64,000 nucleotides of DNA from Sialis fuliginosa (taxonomy: Eukaryota; Arthropoda; Insecta; Megaloptera; Sialidae): contig OY540814.1 in NCBI GenBank assembly GCA_961205875.1, forward strand, positions 4,818,993 through 4,882,992, read 5' to 3'. A program made the position numbers and the translations under genes. Under the pieces are notes generated by a model. It did no database searches and was not told the origin of the DNA. It worked only from the letters and a program-made list of their open reading frames with translations. Each line of letters begins with the position of its first letter. Position 1 is the stretch's first letter. Shown here piece by piece: positions 10,748 to 22,959 of this stretch.

Positions 10748-11490
10748 TATCTCTTAATAGGTTGTGCGCATGCGTCAACGATCTAAACGTTTGAAATTCA
10801 TACCAACTACTATTCGTTAAATATAATAAATAAATTATACATACTTACAAGTTTGACTATACCTCAAAATATACTACTCTGGGAAAAATAAAGACGGTTA
10901 AGTCGCCCACTTTGCGACCCAGGATTAGTAATCAAATTATTTGAATTGCTTGTAACTCTAATTTTACGTAACCTCGTATTTAGACTAGAAATACATCATC
11001 AAAATGATGACGTCAGATAATAGTATCGATTAAAAAACCTAAAAATTGACTTAAGTAAGTGTGAGTGTTAGTTATAAGAAAACATCTCGAGTCCCTTAAA
11101 CTAGTTTAAACATCGAACATTGCTGTTGCAGTAATTTCACATCTCAGTTAGACCACGACGATAAACGCATCCAGTAACCTCATTTTACGAATACGTAAAT
11201 GAAAATACCGATTAGTCTTACAAGAAATTTGAGTTGACATTTACCTATTATCTAAAATACCTAACTAAAGAATCAGGTAATGTAAGCAAAAATTTTAGTT
11301 ACGGCTAAACTCATTTTAAGAATATTTAGGTAAAGATGTCGAGTACGGTTAGCAGAGATTTGAGTTACAAATAACTGTAATTCTAGTTTACTCTTTCCAT
11401 TTTTCGGTTTCCTTAACTAAAAATCAGTCCTATGCTTAATCAAATGTAGGTAGTCTGTAACCGTGAGTTGTTTCCAATGTAACCCAAAAA
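10748..11490. other. Intergenic, no supported gene
   Basis: AT-rich DNA with short recurring TTTTAC/CTTAA words but no open frame, splice-supported exon or repeat boundary that I can defend. Confidence 0.25.
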
Positions 11491-11740
11491 GAGGAATAAT
11501 TCCTGATTGAGATTCGAACTTGTATAATTTACATCTTCTGTTTCAGTTTCTCACTTTACTAAACCATTTTAATAGTTCTAAAACTTATCAACTGGTGTAA
11601 AGAAATTGTCGAAGTAATTCCAGATTAGAACATTTTTTTTACTCCAATTAATAGGCTTCAGAGCTATTAAGATAATTTAGTAAAATGAGAACTGAAACAG
11701 AAGATGTAAATTATACAAATTCGAATCTCATCGTCAGTCA
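11491..11740. repeat. Small imperfect foldback
   Basis: The block GAGATTCGAACTTGTATAAT...TTCTGTTTCAG at 11508-11575 pairs with its inverted copy at 11655-11735 (ACTGAAACAGAAGATGTAAA...). Outer words GAGGAATAATTCCTGA and its diverged inverse also pair. Coding content: none. Confidence 0.5.
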
Positions 11741-11755
11741 AAAACCATTCCTTTT

Positions 11756-12700
11756 TAGGTTTCCGTAGAAAACTAGGAAACCTTATAGTTTCGCCATGTC
11801 CGTCCGTCCGTCCGTCCTCAAAAATTTTAAGCCGATTAAGATGAAATTTGGTATACAAACGAAGACTGATAACCCAAAAACAGAAATGATAATATTTTTG
11901 AAAAATAATTTTTTTTGGACCCCCTTTCTATAGACTGAAAAGTATTTTCAAAAAAAAAATTTCACTTAATCCATTAAGTGGGGAGTCTTTAGATAGGTCT
12001 CCTAAAATGCAATAAAAAATGCAATATGACATTTTGATTTTAACCCTTCAGTCACGATATAATTGCGTTCAAAGTCGTGATAAAAGCGTCCCCCCCACTC
12101 TAATTTCTAAACTAATTAGTACTTCCACTGAAAATTATAACGAACACTGTCAAAATTATTTTGGCCCCCACTCCCATTGACTGAAAAATGAACTCACAAT
12201 TTTTTTTCACATATCCCATTGAATGTGATGTCATTGGATTGGTATCCTAAAATGCAACAAAAAATGTTAAATGATCTTTTGATTTTAACCCTTCAGTCAC
12301 GATATATTTGCATTTAAATGTCGTTATCAGAGCGTCCCCCCCACCCATTTCTAAACTATCTATTCAAAAAATCTGAAAAAAATTCAGAATGTAGCTTTGA
12401 GTTAGTACTTTCACTGAAAATTATAACGAACACTGTCAAAATTATTTTGGACCCCCTCCCATAGACTGAAAATTGATCTCAAATTTTTTTCACTTAACCC
12501 ATTGAGTGGGGTATCTTTAGATAGGTCTCCTAAAATGCAACAAAAAATGTTATATGACCTTTTGATTTTAACCCTTCAGTCACGATATATTTGAATTTAA
12601 ATGTCGTTATCAGAGCGTCCGTTGAAATAAATCTTGTTTATAAATCGTAATGACTACGGAAACCTATCATGTGCGTGCCCAACACGCACTTGGCCATTTT
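11756..12700. repeat. Interspersed element with three internal tandem units
   Basis: Starts TAGGTTTCCGTAGAAAACTA, followed by a CCGTCCGTCCGTCC tract, and ends TACGGAAACCTATCATGTGC with a GTGCGTGCCCAACACGCAC hairpin. This architecture is widespread as a repeat in insect genomes. Between the ends, a unit of about 270-300 bp recurs three times (TAGATAGGTCTCCTAAAATG-type word, then AACCCTTCAGTCACGATAT, then AGAGCGTCC). Diverged copies of the unit recur at about 40650-41000 in the opposite orientation. Confidence 0.5.
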
Positions 12701-12916
12701 ATTTAATGTTAGATTGAATATCCACTCACATCCAAGAGCAACAATACATATAATAAAAACAACACATAATATACGAGCAAACACCTTTCCTCCTTTACGG
12801 GTAGCAGGAAATCAAAATTTAAAACTTGCATCTTTCATCCAAACCATTTATTAATAATACGTTTATTACACAAGTTTATACATTTTATCATATAAAATTA
12901 AATACAAAATATATCT

Positions 12917-14543
12917 TAAAGGCTGTAGCCGGGTAGCAATGTAAAATCGGCCTCAACACGGATTTGGCTAATTTTTATTGTGAATGTTGCTCATTATGTG
13001 AGCATTCTTATGCCCAATTATTAGCCTCTAAAAGTTGATCGTTTTTGAAAAAAAAATTATTTTCAATTTTTCAAAAATATTTTTTTTTAAGAAATTTTTT
13101 TTTGGATTAAGTTCAAACTATGGTACAATGTAGAAGTTGAAAAGGTGCATATCAGGTAATATTTTCAAGATGCTGCGCATACTCTATCAACTAAAAAATT
13201 TTTTTTGAAATTTTGAAAAAAATAATTTTTTTGGTTGTAGTTGAGCGACAACTTAAAATATTTCATGAAATAATCTTCATACTTTAGTATTACACCCTAC
13301 AAAGTTTGAATAGAATCGAAGTGGTAGAACATACTTAAAAAAAATTAAAATCATTGGAAGTCAATATTAACATGTACAAATGCTATAGAAATAATGTAAT
13401 ATAAACAAAGTATAAAAATGATACAAAAACAGTTATTTAAATAATATTAACTCAAAATATTAAATAAGAACGCTTCTGTCTCCCACTGCCCGTTTATCTT
13501 ACCGTCTTGGACATACATACATTTCTTATGGTGATATACACATATAGTCCAAGTCACTACATGAAATTGAGTTTCTTGAAGTACTTCGTATAACATTTGG
13601 CAAACAAAGCTATTAAGAGTATTTTGGCCCTGCTGAATCCAAAAATTGCTGTTCCCAAGCCGAAACATTGACCGGAAATTCAATATAAAAGATGGCGACC
13701 AATATGGCGTCCAAACAATAATTTTCTTATTCTTGGCAGGCTTTTGAACAAAATTAACATATTTGTTTAACAACATTGTTGTATGCTACCCTTATGTGAA
13801 ATTTAAAATTTGCCTCCTTTCTCCCCAAAATACAATTTAAACCCTTACTATGTACATAGTATCTAAAACCAACTGTTCTTATTGTACCTATTTCTTTGAC
13901 TTTAAAATAATAAATGAGATAGAATTATATAAAATAACAAAATTATTCATTTTTAAGTACAAGAGTTTTTAGGGGCGCCTAAACATCCCTTATATTTTAT
14001 TATATTGCATTATATTATTTTTATACATTTATATTAATATTATTTAAATACAAAATTACACATTTAGTGATCCATCGTGTAGTTTTACTACCCTTATATT
14101 AAATTAAATATTTGCACCTACCCCCTCTTCCAAAGAAGTCGAACAACGAAAAAAAAAATATTGAAATAGTTTTGTTATACGAATTATTTCAAGAAACTCA
14201 ATTTCATGTAGTGGCCTGGACTATATGTGTATATCACCATAAGAAATGTATGTATGTCCAAGACTGTAAGATAAACGGGCAGTGGGAGACAGAAGCGTTC
14301 TTATTTAATATTTTGAGTTAATATTATTTAAATAACTGTTTTTGTATCATTTTTGTACTATGTTTATATTACATTATTTCTATAGCATTTGTAAATAAAA
14401 ATAATTTTTTTTTCAAAAACGATCAACTTTTAGAGGCTAATAATTGGGCATAAGAATGCTCACATAATGAGCAACATTCACAATAAAAATTAGCCAAATC
14501 CGTGTTGAGGCCGATTTTACATTGCTACCCGGCTACAGCCTTT
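12917..14543. mobile_element. Foldback element with GGCTGTAGCCGGG ends
   Basis: Outer inverted ends AAGGCTGTAGCCGGGTAGCA (12917) and its inverse (to 14543) pair over about 145 bp. Inner inverted blocks 13385-13600 and 14182-14395 pair almost perfectly. The left arm has about 325 extra bases (13061-13385), so the right arm is deleted or the left arm has an insertion. The arms share a translated block (QETQFHVV..WTICVYHHKK) in opposite directions, but it is interrupted and no transposase motif is visible. A related single terminus occurs at 35262. Confidence 0.65.
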
Positions 14544-14699
14544 ACATAAAATAGGAAAAAACATTAAAACGCATCTTTTATCCAAAATAAATAATATATT
14601 TATTATACAAAGGTTGCAGTTCTATTGGTGTTACAAATGTTTTGAAGCATTCTTTTTCTCTTTCTTTTCAATCAAGAGAAAATAAAATACACTTAAAAT

Positions 14700-17440
14700 A
14701 CACTAAAATACACTATTGTGTCCATGACATAAATATTGTCAACTTCAGCAAACTTCGATAAATAATCATTCTCCTCTGATAATTCAACAGTTACATTGTA
14801 GGAAGGTTTGAAAAAAATTCCGTCAATTTTTACCCAAGACACAGCAATAAGATTGTTTTTTGCAGGTAGAGTATCCCATATACCGCGAAGAGCTGAAATT
14901 TCCTCATCAGAGACAGTTTTTTTTTATCCCATACAAATCTGTTAAACTTTTTTTGCTTCAGAAAAAACCTCGTTTAGCATCAGTTGATTTTTTAATGCTA
15001 TAGTTTTGCAAATATTTACCCTGCCAGCAACAGTATGCGCTGTCATCTTCGCCAATCTGTGCCTCGCTTCAAACCTGAATGTCGACAAGTTCGCGAGAGG
15101 ACAAAACTTTCGGATGTGGTTAATAAGCTTTAAGTAATGAGAGTAATTTTTTTGCACGAAAAGCAAACAAACATTTTAGGGTAACTGAATCTTTGCCAGA
15201 TGAATTTTTATTCAAATTCAATTATAAGATAAGAGCAGATTATATAATAAGATAAGTTATATAAGAGTTATATTATTATAACTCTTATATTAAGATAAGT
15301 TATATAAGAGTTATAATAATATAACTCTTATATAACTTATCTTATTATATAATCTGCTCTTATCTTATAATTGAATTTGAATAAAAATTCATCTGGCAAA
15401 AATTCAGTTACCTTCAGCGAGGAAGCTTGAAAAAGGGGTTGTGTTTCAAAAGGAAACAGGGATAGTGTGTCGAAAAGGGATTGCTGACTTTGAGTAATGG
15501 CAGTAATGACTGAGGCAGAGATTGAAAATGACGGTCCAGCTAAATCTGCCAGGAGTTGTGAAATACCTGCTGTTACCATTTTCCTGTCTCCAATGTCGTA
15601 AAAAGATAATGACAATACCTTCCAAACAGACTTGGCTTTCAAGGGAAACTCTGCTTACAGAGCGTAAATAATCTTAAAGGCTACGTCGATTGCCTCAATC
15701 AGTGAATTAAATTTATAAAATGTTTCATCGACGACAACCCATGCAGGTTAATTACTTCCCATTCCCCCGTGGCAAACACACACGGCTGAAATGTTTCACC
15801 TGCTGATTGGAGAGCCTCCTTCCTTAGCGTCACTACTTCTTGGATGTGCGCGTCGTTGTCTATCAGTGTTACAAAGTGATCCCTGATCTCAACGTTTGTC
15901 GGCTTTGTTTGCGTCTTCTTAGCACCGCTCTTTCCGCCTACGTTCCTGGGCGGCGGGGTAATGAGGGGCAGCAGGAGAATAAGTGCATCATTTCGAATTT
16001 TCGGGTCCTCCCCTAAAAAGAAACACAAACAAAATAAGTAAAAATGAACTTTAAGGCAAAGTTTAAGCAACAGGCATTAGAAAAAATATAGAAAGGTATC
16101 GTTTTAAAAATTATTCATATTCCAAAAAATCAAGATTGATTCAGGGTGGTAAAAATGCCTCTTAATTGAGCACATCAAGAATCATGTGACTCACCTTTTG
16201 CACTTTCCAGAACGAGCTCGTGACTTTCCTTCAGGTTTCTATCGCAGAGTTTCACTAATTTGAGTTTGGCCAGTTTTATTATTTTCTCTTTTGCCAGGGT
16301 GATATTGGCGAAGAGATTGTTCTCCTTTCCAGGAAAATCTCTAATGAAATCGTCGTAAGAGCTGTAAAAGAAAAAAAATTAAAAACTATTGTGTTAACTT
16401 TGTTTAATAACAAACACAAACACTATGTTCACATCATGTAAAGTCAAATTTCGATAAGATTTGAGTTTAGTGATATATTATGCGAGTGTTTACTAAATTA
16501 CTAAATGCTGTCTTAAGTCAACAAAATTCTACCGTGCTTCTACCGTAATATTAATGTCTGTACAGCAAATACTTACCAGTCTGTATCCTTCCTGAATTCG
16601 CAGAGCCGGAAACTTCAGGAAATAGTTGAATATTCCCTTATCGGCAAGAATATATTTTCTCTCTTTTTCCGTGGCTCGCCAAAAATCCTCCACCGTTTTA
16701 CAGGGGTGGACGTTGTTTTCTAAAAAGTTAAGAGCTGTCCTGGTCTTTTCTGTATCTGAAAACGATGCGAGAATTATAAGTCTTAACAATTAGGACAATT
16801 CCAAGTTAATTGACTAGTACCTCTAGCCTAACAGAACTGATGTATACTCACATGATGTAGGGTCTTCTGCTCTCTTCAAAGAATCGCTCACCGACGTGGG
16901 TGTTGATTTACTGGAAGACCGGCTGGACGCCGATCTTGCTGAAGGCGGCAGCACGCCACTCTTTCGAAACTTATCCCTTTTCTTTACATATGTTTTATAG
17001 AGAGGTCCTAAGTTTCTCTGTTGTTGATAAGGTGTCTTCGGCAAAAACGTCAGGAAGAAGGCCGCAGGAGACGTTCCTAGGAATATCTCGCATAGCTCCT
17101 TGGCCAGGCGCTGGAACACGGCGGATTGAATAAGTCTTGAAGGCTCTTTTTCTAGAATGGCATCGATTACCAAAACGCTGGCATTTTTTCTGTCCTCCTC
17201 AACAATCTCTTGCTCTTTAGCTTTCGCCAAAAGTGATCTCCTTAATTGGGTTTTTAGAAGACAATCGCGACACGAAAGAGAGAAATTACATTAAAAACCA
17301 GGAGGATATGCTTGCCGAGTGGATTTCAACAGCATCGCTTAAATCAGATACTTACAATGCCAAGAGGAAAATCTTCAGATACGTTTTTTCTTTGTACCCC
17401 TGAGACCGAGGGCTCGTTCCTTTCTGCTTTCTCGAGGAGG
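14700..17440 (-). pseudogene. Decayed multi-exon gene of an uncharacterised insect repeat family
   Basis: Several minus-strand exons are supported by splice sites. Exon to 16857 has LIQSAVFQRLAKELCEIF and TPYQQQRNLGPLYKTYVKKR and ends at T|GTGAGT. Exon 16579-16757 has ENNVHPCKTVEDFWRATEKE and FNYFLKFPALRIQEGYRL and ends at CTG|GTAAGT. Exon about 16194-16362 follows TTTTACAG but is out of phase with the previous exon. Exon starting near 16013 (DPKIRNDALILLLPLITPPP) continues until the frame slips near 15757, then meets an in-frame TAA near 15659 before KAKSVWKVLSLSFYDIGDR. A downstream piece (14942-15166) has FRFEARHRLAKMTAHTVAGR, and a final piece reaches about 14700. I recall the 'LLPLxxPPPR' and 'RFEAKH' blocks from uncharacterised proteins present in many copies in insects and cnidarians; the function is unknown to me. 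A frameshift, a stop and a palindromic interruption make this copy dead. Confidence 0.5.
15180..15412. repeat. Nearly perfect 0.23-kb palindrome inside the decayed gene
   Basis: The left arm begins GGTAACTGAATCTTTGCCAG and the right arm ends with its inverse (one or two mismatches). The centre near 15292 is built of TTATATAAGAGTTATA repeats. Read outward, both arms encode the same peptide (LPDEFLFKFNYKIRADYI) on opposite strands, so one arm is an inverted duplicate of the other. Confidence 0.8.
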
Positions 17441-17632
17441 TTACTAAGCTATGGGAAAACGCAGGGAAAGATTAATTGAAACGTTACAATGAATAGAAAT
17501 TTAACCCTTTCGTGCCCGAGGTTTTTTTGTTACCGATATTGCTGATTTTTCTGTCATCAATTCATACCTATCTAAGTATACTAAAACTCCAGGGATTTTG
17601 TTGTAATAACTATAGTTTCAGTAAAAAACAGC

Positions 17633-17968
17633 TGTGACATATATGTAACGCTGGACACATCCCTAGTCAATTGGTATGTTGTAAGTTTTTATCGATTCTT
17701 GAATAACTAATACATTTTGTATGACTATATTTTGTTTAATTGTATAAGATGGATATTTATTGACATTAATTATTATAAAATTATTTGTTCGTGGCAAAAA
17801 AACAATTATAAATATACATTTTCTATAGCTACAATACAAAAATGTAACATATTCATAAAATAGGTAAGAGGTATTAATAATATGCATATTTAAATAACAT
17901 GTAACTAAAAAATACATATCAAGGTGTCTATTGACTAGGGATGTGCCCAGCGTTACATATATGTCACA
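17633..17968. mobile_element. MITE of about 335 bp with 40-bp inverted ends
   Basis: Ends TGTGACATATATGTAACGCT and, inverted at the right, TGTGACATATATGTAACGCT are identical for 20 bp. They continue with GG(A/G)CACATCCCTAGTCAAT. No clear target duplication can be chosen. The single long minus-strand frame inside (17663-18028) has no motif. Confidence 0.75.
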
Positions 17969-18241
17969 CCATAGTTCTATTAATTCAAACACGTTTGGTT
18001 GTCGCACATAGACTACGCTTTTATTCAATAATTAGTTAGTTACATACTTTTGATACAGTGTTACCAATACAGAAAAATAACACCCCCACTTATCAAAATA
18101 AAGATGGAACTATGATAATAATTATCCTCTGTTTTAATTAAATATTAAGTTTAATCCGTATAGTGTTACTTGTATGATTTAGAGTATCGAAACGGGATTA
18201 AATTTCTAGCGGTAAGCAAAACATCAAAAGAATCGAAGATT

Positions 18242-20640
18242 TCAAGTATTAAAAGTTGATTGAAAATTTCGACTCGGGCTATCACTGTGCCATTTTTGTC
18301 GCACTTGTAGCTGTGGTAAATAATCGATGCGACATCGTCGCCAAAAAGATTGTACTAATTGGTCGAGTAATCGCTTACGATCTAATAACGTTGTTGATAC
18401 ATCAGGTAAAGGTAACGATGGAATGGATGTCAAGGGAGTAAGTGTGAGAAAATGCGCAGGAGTTAGGGGTAGTGGATCAGTGGATCCGACGGGTCGGTAT
18501 TTAACCAGGATAATGGCCGCCAATTTAACAGAGATTCGATGTGTACTAAAACCGTGGATAATTCCTCGTATGTTATTTGATGTCCAAAGATGCGTCTTTA
18601 CGGATTTAATCTGCAACTCCCAGACTCCGGAAAAATGCGGGCTCAACGGGGGTTGTAAAATCCAAAAAAAATTTCGAGAAGTTAATTCGCCTAGGATATC
18701 TTCCTGATACTCATCTAAATCATTTTTGGCGCCAATGTAGTTGGTGCCGTTATCGCTATAGACAACTGATACTGCTCCGCGACGCGCTAAAAAACGTTTA
18801 AAGGCGGCTAAAAATGCGGTAGTTGATAAATCCGACACAAGCTCCAAGTGGAGGGCCTTAGTGACTATACATATAAACAAACATAAATAGGCCTTTTGAC
18901 TTACAACTCCGCGGCGCGGAGCTAATGTTATTCTAAACGGACCTGCAAAATCAGTTGCGTTATGTAGAAAGGGTTTCGCCTCTATCACCATTATTAGCGG
19001 CAAAGCCGCAATTTTTGGAAAACTGTTTCGTGGCTGTAAATGAAAACAATGATTACATTTTTGTAACCTGTACCGTACCATTACGTGAACCGATTATCCA
19101 GTAATGTGTGTAAATTTTCTTTATGACATTTATCGATTAACAGATCGACGAAATGATCATGTCGTGGTAAAAGTAACGGATGTTTTCGTTCTAAATCTAA
19201 ATTCACGTGGGCGAGCCGCCCACCGACGCGTATAACGCCGTTTTGTAAAAAGGGGTTTGGTCGAATTAAGGTCCACACTAATTTATTATTTTTTAACAGA
19301 ACCATATCTGCATGAAAATGTTTGTACTGTACTATTTTAATGATTACCAATTCGGCCTCATGTAGATCTCACAACGTTAACGCTCCCTTTGTCTTTAGAA
19401 TACGTAAAAACCGTAGCACGTAACCGTGTACGTGCTACGGTTTTTACGTTCGGATCAACTTCGTCCATGTAGAACACCGTGAAACTAATTCATACAAAAG
19501 GTTAGATAAAACCTTAGTCATAGTCAATACTACAGGTTTGGCCTCTGGAACGTCGATATGATTAATTTCTGCGATTTAACGTATGGCCATTCGGACTTAT
19601 CTAAAAGAAGCCATTCGGGACCGGTAGTCCACGTTGGCATCGTAATAAATTGAGTCGGCTTAAAGCCCCGCGAAAGACAATCACTTATATTGTCCATTCC
19701 ATTTAGATGCCACCAACATGACGGTGCAAGGAGTGCCTGAATCTGCGCGACCCGATTGGCTACATACGTATGCCATTTATACGGTGGGGCCGTGAGCCAC
19801 TCCAACGCTACCGTAGAATCTGACATGGCTATTATGTCAGTAACATTGATACGTCTACTTAGAGTTTCGTGAACGAATCCTAATAATTTAGCCAAAAGCG
19901 TTGCCGCAGCTGGCTCAAGTCTCGGTATTGTTTGGCGCTTTAGTAGAGCTACCTTGGATTTGGCACAAACTAAAGCTACAGTACTATTACCACCTCTATC
20001 AACAGCCTTAACATACACGACGGCGCCGTAAGAATTTGTACACGCATCGCAAAAGCCTATGAGTATAACCTGCGAATCAGGTGTAACTCCTAGGTGTCGT
20101 GTAATTTTAAAATGTGTCAAACGAATTAAATCGTTTTGTAGCTCTTTCCACTCACGTGCTATATCAGGAGGGGAATATTCATCCCAGTCTAGGCGCAGCA
20201 TCCATAACTTTCTTATAATTAATTTAATAGAGTGACTGGACTTAAAAACCCACATGGATCAAAAAGCCGCGCTACTGTGGATAAAACATTACCCTTTGTA
20301 CATTGTTTGAATTCTATGTTTATATTAAAAGTAAAAATGTCGGAGTGGGGGTACAATTGCAATCCTAAAATTTTCAACCCATCAGTGTTGAAACTAACTA
20401 CTTTAGGTGATCGGTCCTTTTTTGGAATATCATTTAATATATCCTTCGAATTGACGGTCCTCTTTGTTAACGAAAAGTGGCCGCTTGCAAACAATTCCAT
20501 TAATTGTATATATGCGTCGCGTGCGGTCTCGATATCTGGTAAACTGCAAACTAATAAAAATCGCGTCGTACTATTTCCGCGACTGTAGGATATTTTTCAA
20601 CTTCATCATCAGCGAGCTGTTGCAAGGTTCTAAGAGATAA
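18242..20640 (-). pseudogene. BEL/Pao retrotransposon pol fragment (RT end, RNase H, integrase)
   Basis: In order on the minus strand: end of reverse transcriptase with the Pao hallmark EKYPTVAEIVRRDFY and 'VARLFDPCGFLSPV' (20640-20219); RNase H-like block with IPRLEPAAATLLAKL, SDSTVALEWL and 'ISDCLSRG' (20255-19530); zinc-binding region with HPLLLPRHDHFVDLLIDKCH (19350-19081); integrase core with DFAGPFRI, YSDNGTNYIGAKND and HFSGVWE (19081-18242), where the catalytic Glu context is altered (WELQIKS). Several frameshifts separate the pieces, and 5' gag, protease and LTRs are missing, so this is a dead fragment. It ends abruptly at about 20640 against a plus-strand gypsy fragment. Confidence 0.85.
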
Positions 20641-20641
20641 A

Positions 20642-22690
20642 ATGGTGACGACCGAACACCGAATGCAACGGTATTTAAACGATAAATTTGTACCGGTTCC
20701 GTCGTATGTGCTAGGTTCTCCGGTTATTATCGTCACTGACTGCCACGCCTTGTCATTTATTAATCGATGCCCGGTTTACAACGCCAGAATATTACGTTGG
20801 GTACTTGCATTACAGGAATATAACTTGACCATATAATATTGTCCGGAAAAGCAAAATATGACCGCGGATTATTTGTCGCGACCCATAGGCCACTATCAAA
20901 CTGAAGCCCTCCATGATGAAAATTTATGTTTGTAGCTGCTTGGAAAAGAATGTGTTGTCTTTGTCGAATCCCATTCGTAGAAAACTGAAATTCATTAAAG
21001 ATTATCAAGATCAGGATGAATATTTAATCCTTATTAAGAATCGAATTAAGTATATATTGGTTGTTCCCGGTCAACTTAATTTAGCTGAAGACAAAATAAA
21101 ATATGCACTAAAAAATTATATTTTATTTTTTCGTTCAAAAAATTGCATGCCATGGAAATTGTGTGTACCGGAGGTCTTGATTGACGAAGTATTGTAGTTC
21201 TATCCGTCCACGATAGTTACGGTCACATGGGGGTAACTAAGTGTTTTCGAATGTTACGCGAATTGTTTTATTTCCTTATCATGTATCCGTCGGTTAATTA
21301 CTTCGTGTTAGAGTTGGGCATTTTAGTTCATGACAGAGAGCGCTTCCTATAGTTCAGTGATCTTTAATGAACTAGTTCGTTCTTCTAGTTCTTTTAGTTC
21401 ATAGAATTTTTTCCGGACGATACGATTACAATTTATTGATTTAGATATATTGGATTGTTGGAATTTAATTAGTAATTTTGTATTACTGTTTTTTTTCATC
21501 AAACAATAGAAATGTAAACTGCTGCAATTTTAAATTCGTTATTAATTTATAGACAAGATCGATATTTTTAAAAGTATATATTTGCAATAATCTTTTTTTT
21601 TTTAAATCGAACCCTCGATATATGGAAATTTTGAAATATTTTCAATGATACATTATTTATTGTATTGTAATTTAAGCAATATATTTCAATTTCACTAATA
21701 TCTGTGATATTCCTTTTTGTTGATTGTCATAAAATAATATAAAAATCACGTGCTTTTGAAAGACATATTGCATTCTTTTGAACAAAAAAAATATAATATA
21801 ATATATCTTTAGTAATATAAATTCAAAATTGGTAATAAAGTATTGAAAACGTAAATTATTAAACATAAAAATCGTACAATCTCATTTTTAGAACAGTGTA
21901 TTTGAAGTGTATCGGGAACTATTGAACTAAAAGAGCGGAACGCATACGAACTAGTTCGTCTAGTTCTCGTGTGGGAGCGCTCTTTTGAACTAGTTCGTTC
22001 GTGAACTACACAAGTCTACTTCGTGTATGATCTGTCTTAAAAGTAAATATCCCAATGTGTATTTATATGGAAAATTTAACCCCATCCTTTCTAAAGATCG
22101 TGACGACCTAGTTGCTATTGATTTGTTTGGTCCTTTACCAAAATCCACATCGGGTGTGTGTTACGTTCTGGTAGTATTAAACGTGTATACTAAGTTTGTA
22201 CAATTGTACCCTATGAAAAAGGTTAATACTAGGGCTGTTCTACACAAGTTGCTATCACATTATTTTAAAAATGTTTGTAAGCCCAAACGGATTCTGTCGG
22301 ATCATGGGTCGCAAGTCACTTCCAAGCTTTGGTCTGAACAACTTGAGAAAGAAGATGTAACACCAATATATTCCTCCATTCGAAGGGTTCTTCAGAGAGA
22401 GTAATGAGAGAATTGGGCAGGTGCTCAGAACCTATTGTCATGACCATCATTCAAGTTGGGCCAAATATATACCTAAGATACAACAATGTATTAATGCTGC
22501 AGTACACGAGAGTACTGGGATGACTCCATGTGAAATGCAGCTTGGAAAAAGGTCGTCATGTGAGGTGGAAAAGTTAATAACATATTCAACCCAACCTAAA
22601 AAAATATGATCACTGCGATGGAAACAGCCGTGAAACATACGATTCAGACGCTGGAGAAGGGCATTGCAGCGATATGTACAAATAATTAAA
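20642..22690 (+). pseudogene. Ty3/gypsy pol fragment (RNase H and integrase)
   Basis: The plus-strand frame begins in the RNase H connection (VIIVTDCHALSFINRCPVYN, then TADYLSRP in the next frame near 20860-20890). It passes a degenerate linker and the HHCC-like zinc region around 21180-22070. It continues into integrase with DLVAIDLFGPLPKS (first Asp), RILSDHGSQVTSKLW (second Asp) and FFRESNERIG-type Glu context across a frameshift near 22395, and ends near 22690. A hAT-type MITE (21309-22018) is inserted in the zinc region. Stops and frameshifts throughout; no LTR found. It abuts the oppositely oriented Pao fragment at 20640. Confidence 0.8.
21309..22018. mobile_element. hAT-type MITE, 710 bp, inside the gypsy fragment
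   Basis: Flanked by an 8-bp direct duplication CTTCGTGT (21301-21308 and 22019-22026), the hallmark of hAT. Ends are TAGAGTTGGGCATTTTAGTT and, inverted, TAGACTTGTGTAGTTCACGA. Subterminal GAACTAGTTCGTTC words occur in both halves. Removing it rejoins the integrase zinc region. No transposase inside. Confidence 0.85.
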
Positions 22691-22959
22691 GTAAGCGATG
22701 GCAACTAGTATTGCATAATCCCTTTAGTTATAAGTTTCTGTTGATTCATATTTTCAAAAAGGGACATTACGTAATACAGGCAGTTAAACTTCTAGATGCC
22801 ACGAAAAGCTAATCTTGAATTAGATGACGCGATTGAAATAATGAAATATTCTGAACATTTCAAATCGCCTCACCTGCCATTATTTTCCTCGCATATATGG
22901 GTTGATATGAGTAAAGACTTTAATAATAAATGAATAAATGCAAATTTTTATAATAATGT

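Noticed and set aside
17663..18028. 121-codon minus-strand frame
   Set aside because: It lies mostly inside a MITE and has no start context or recognisable motif.
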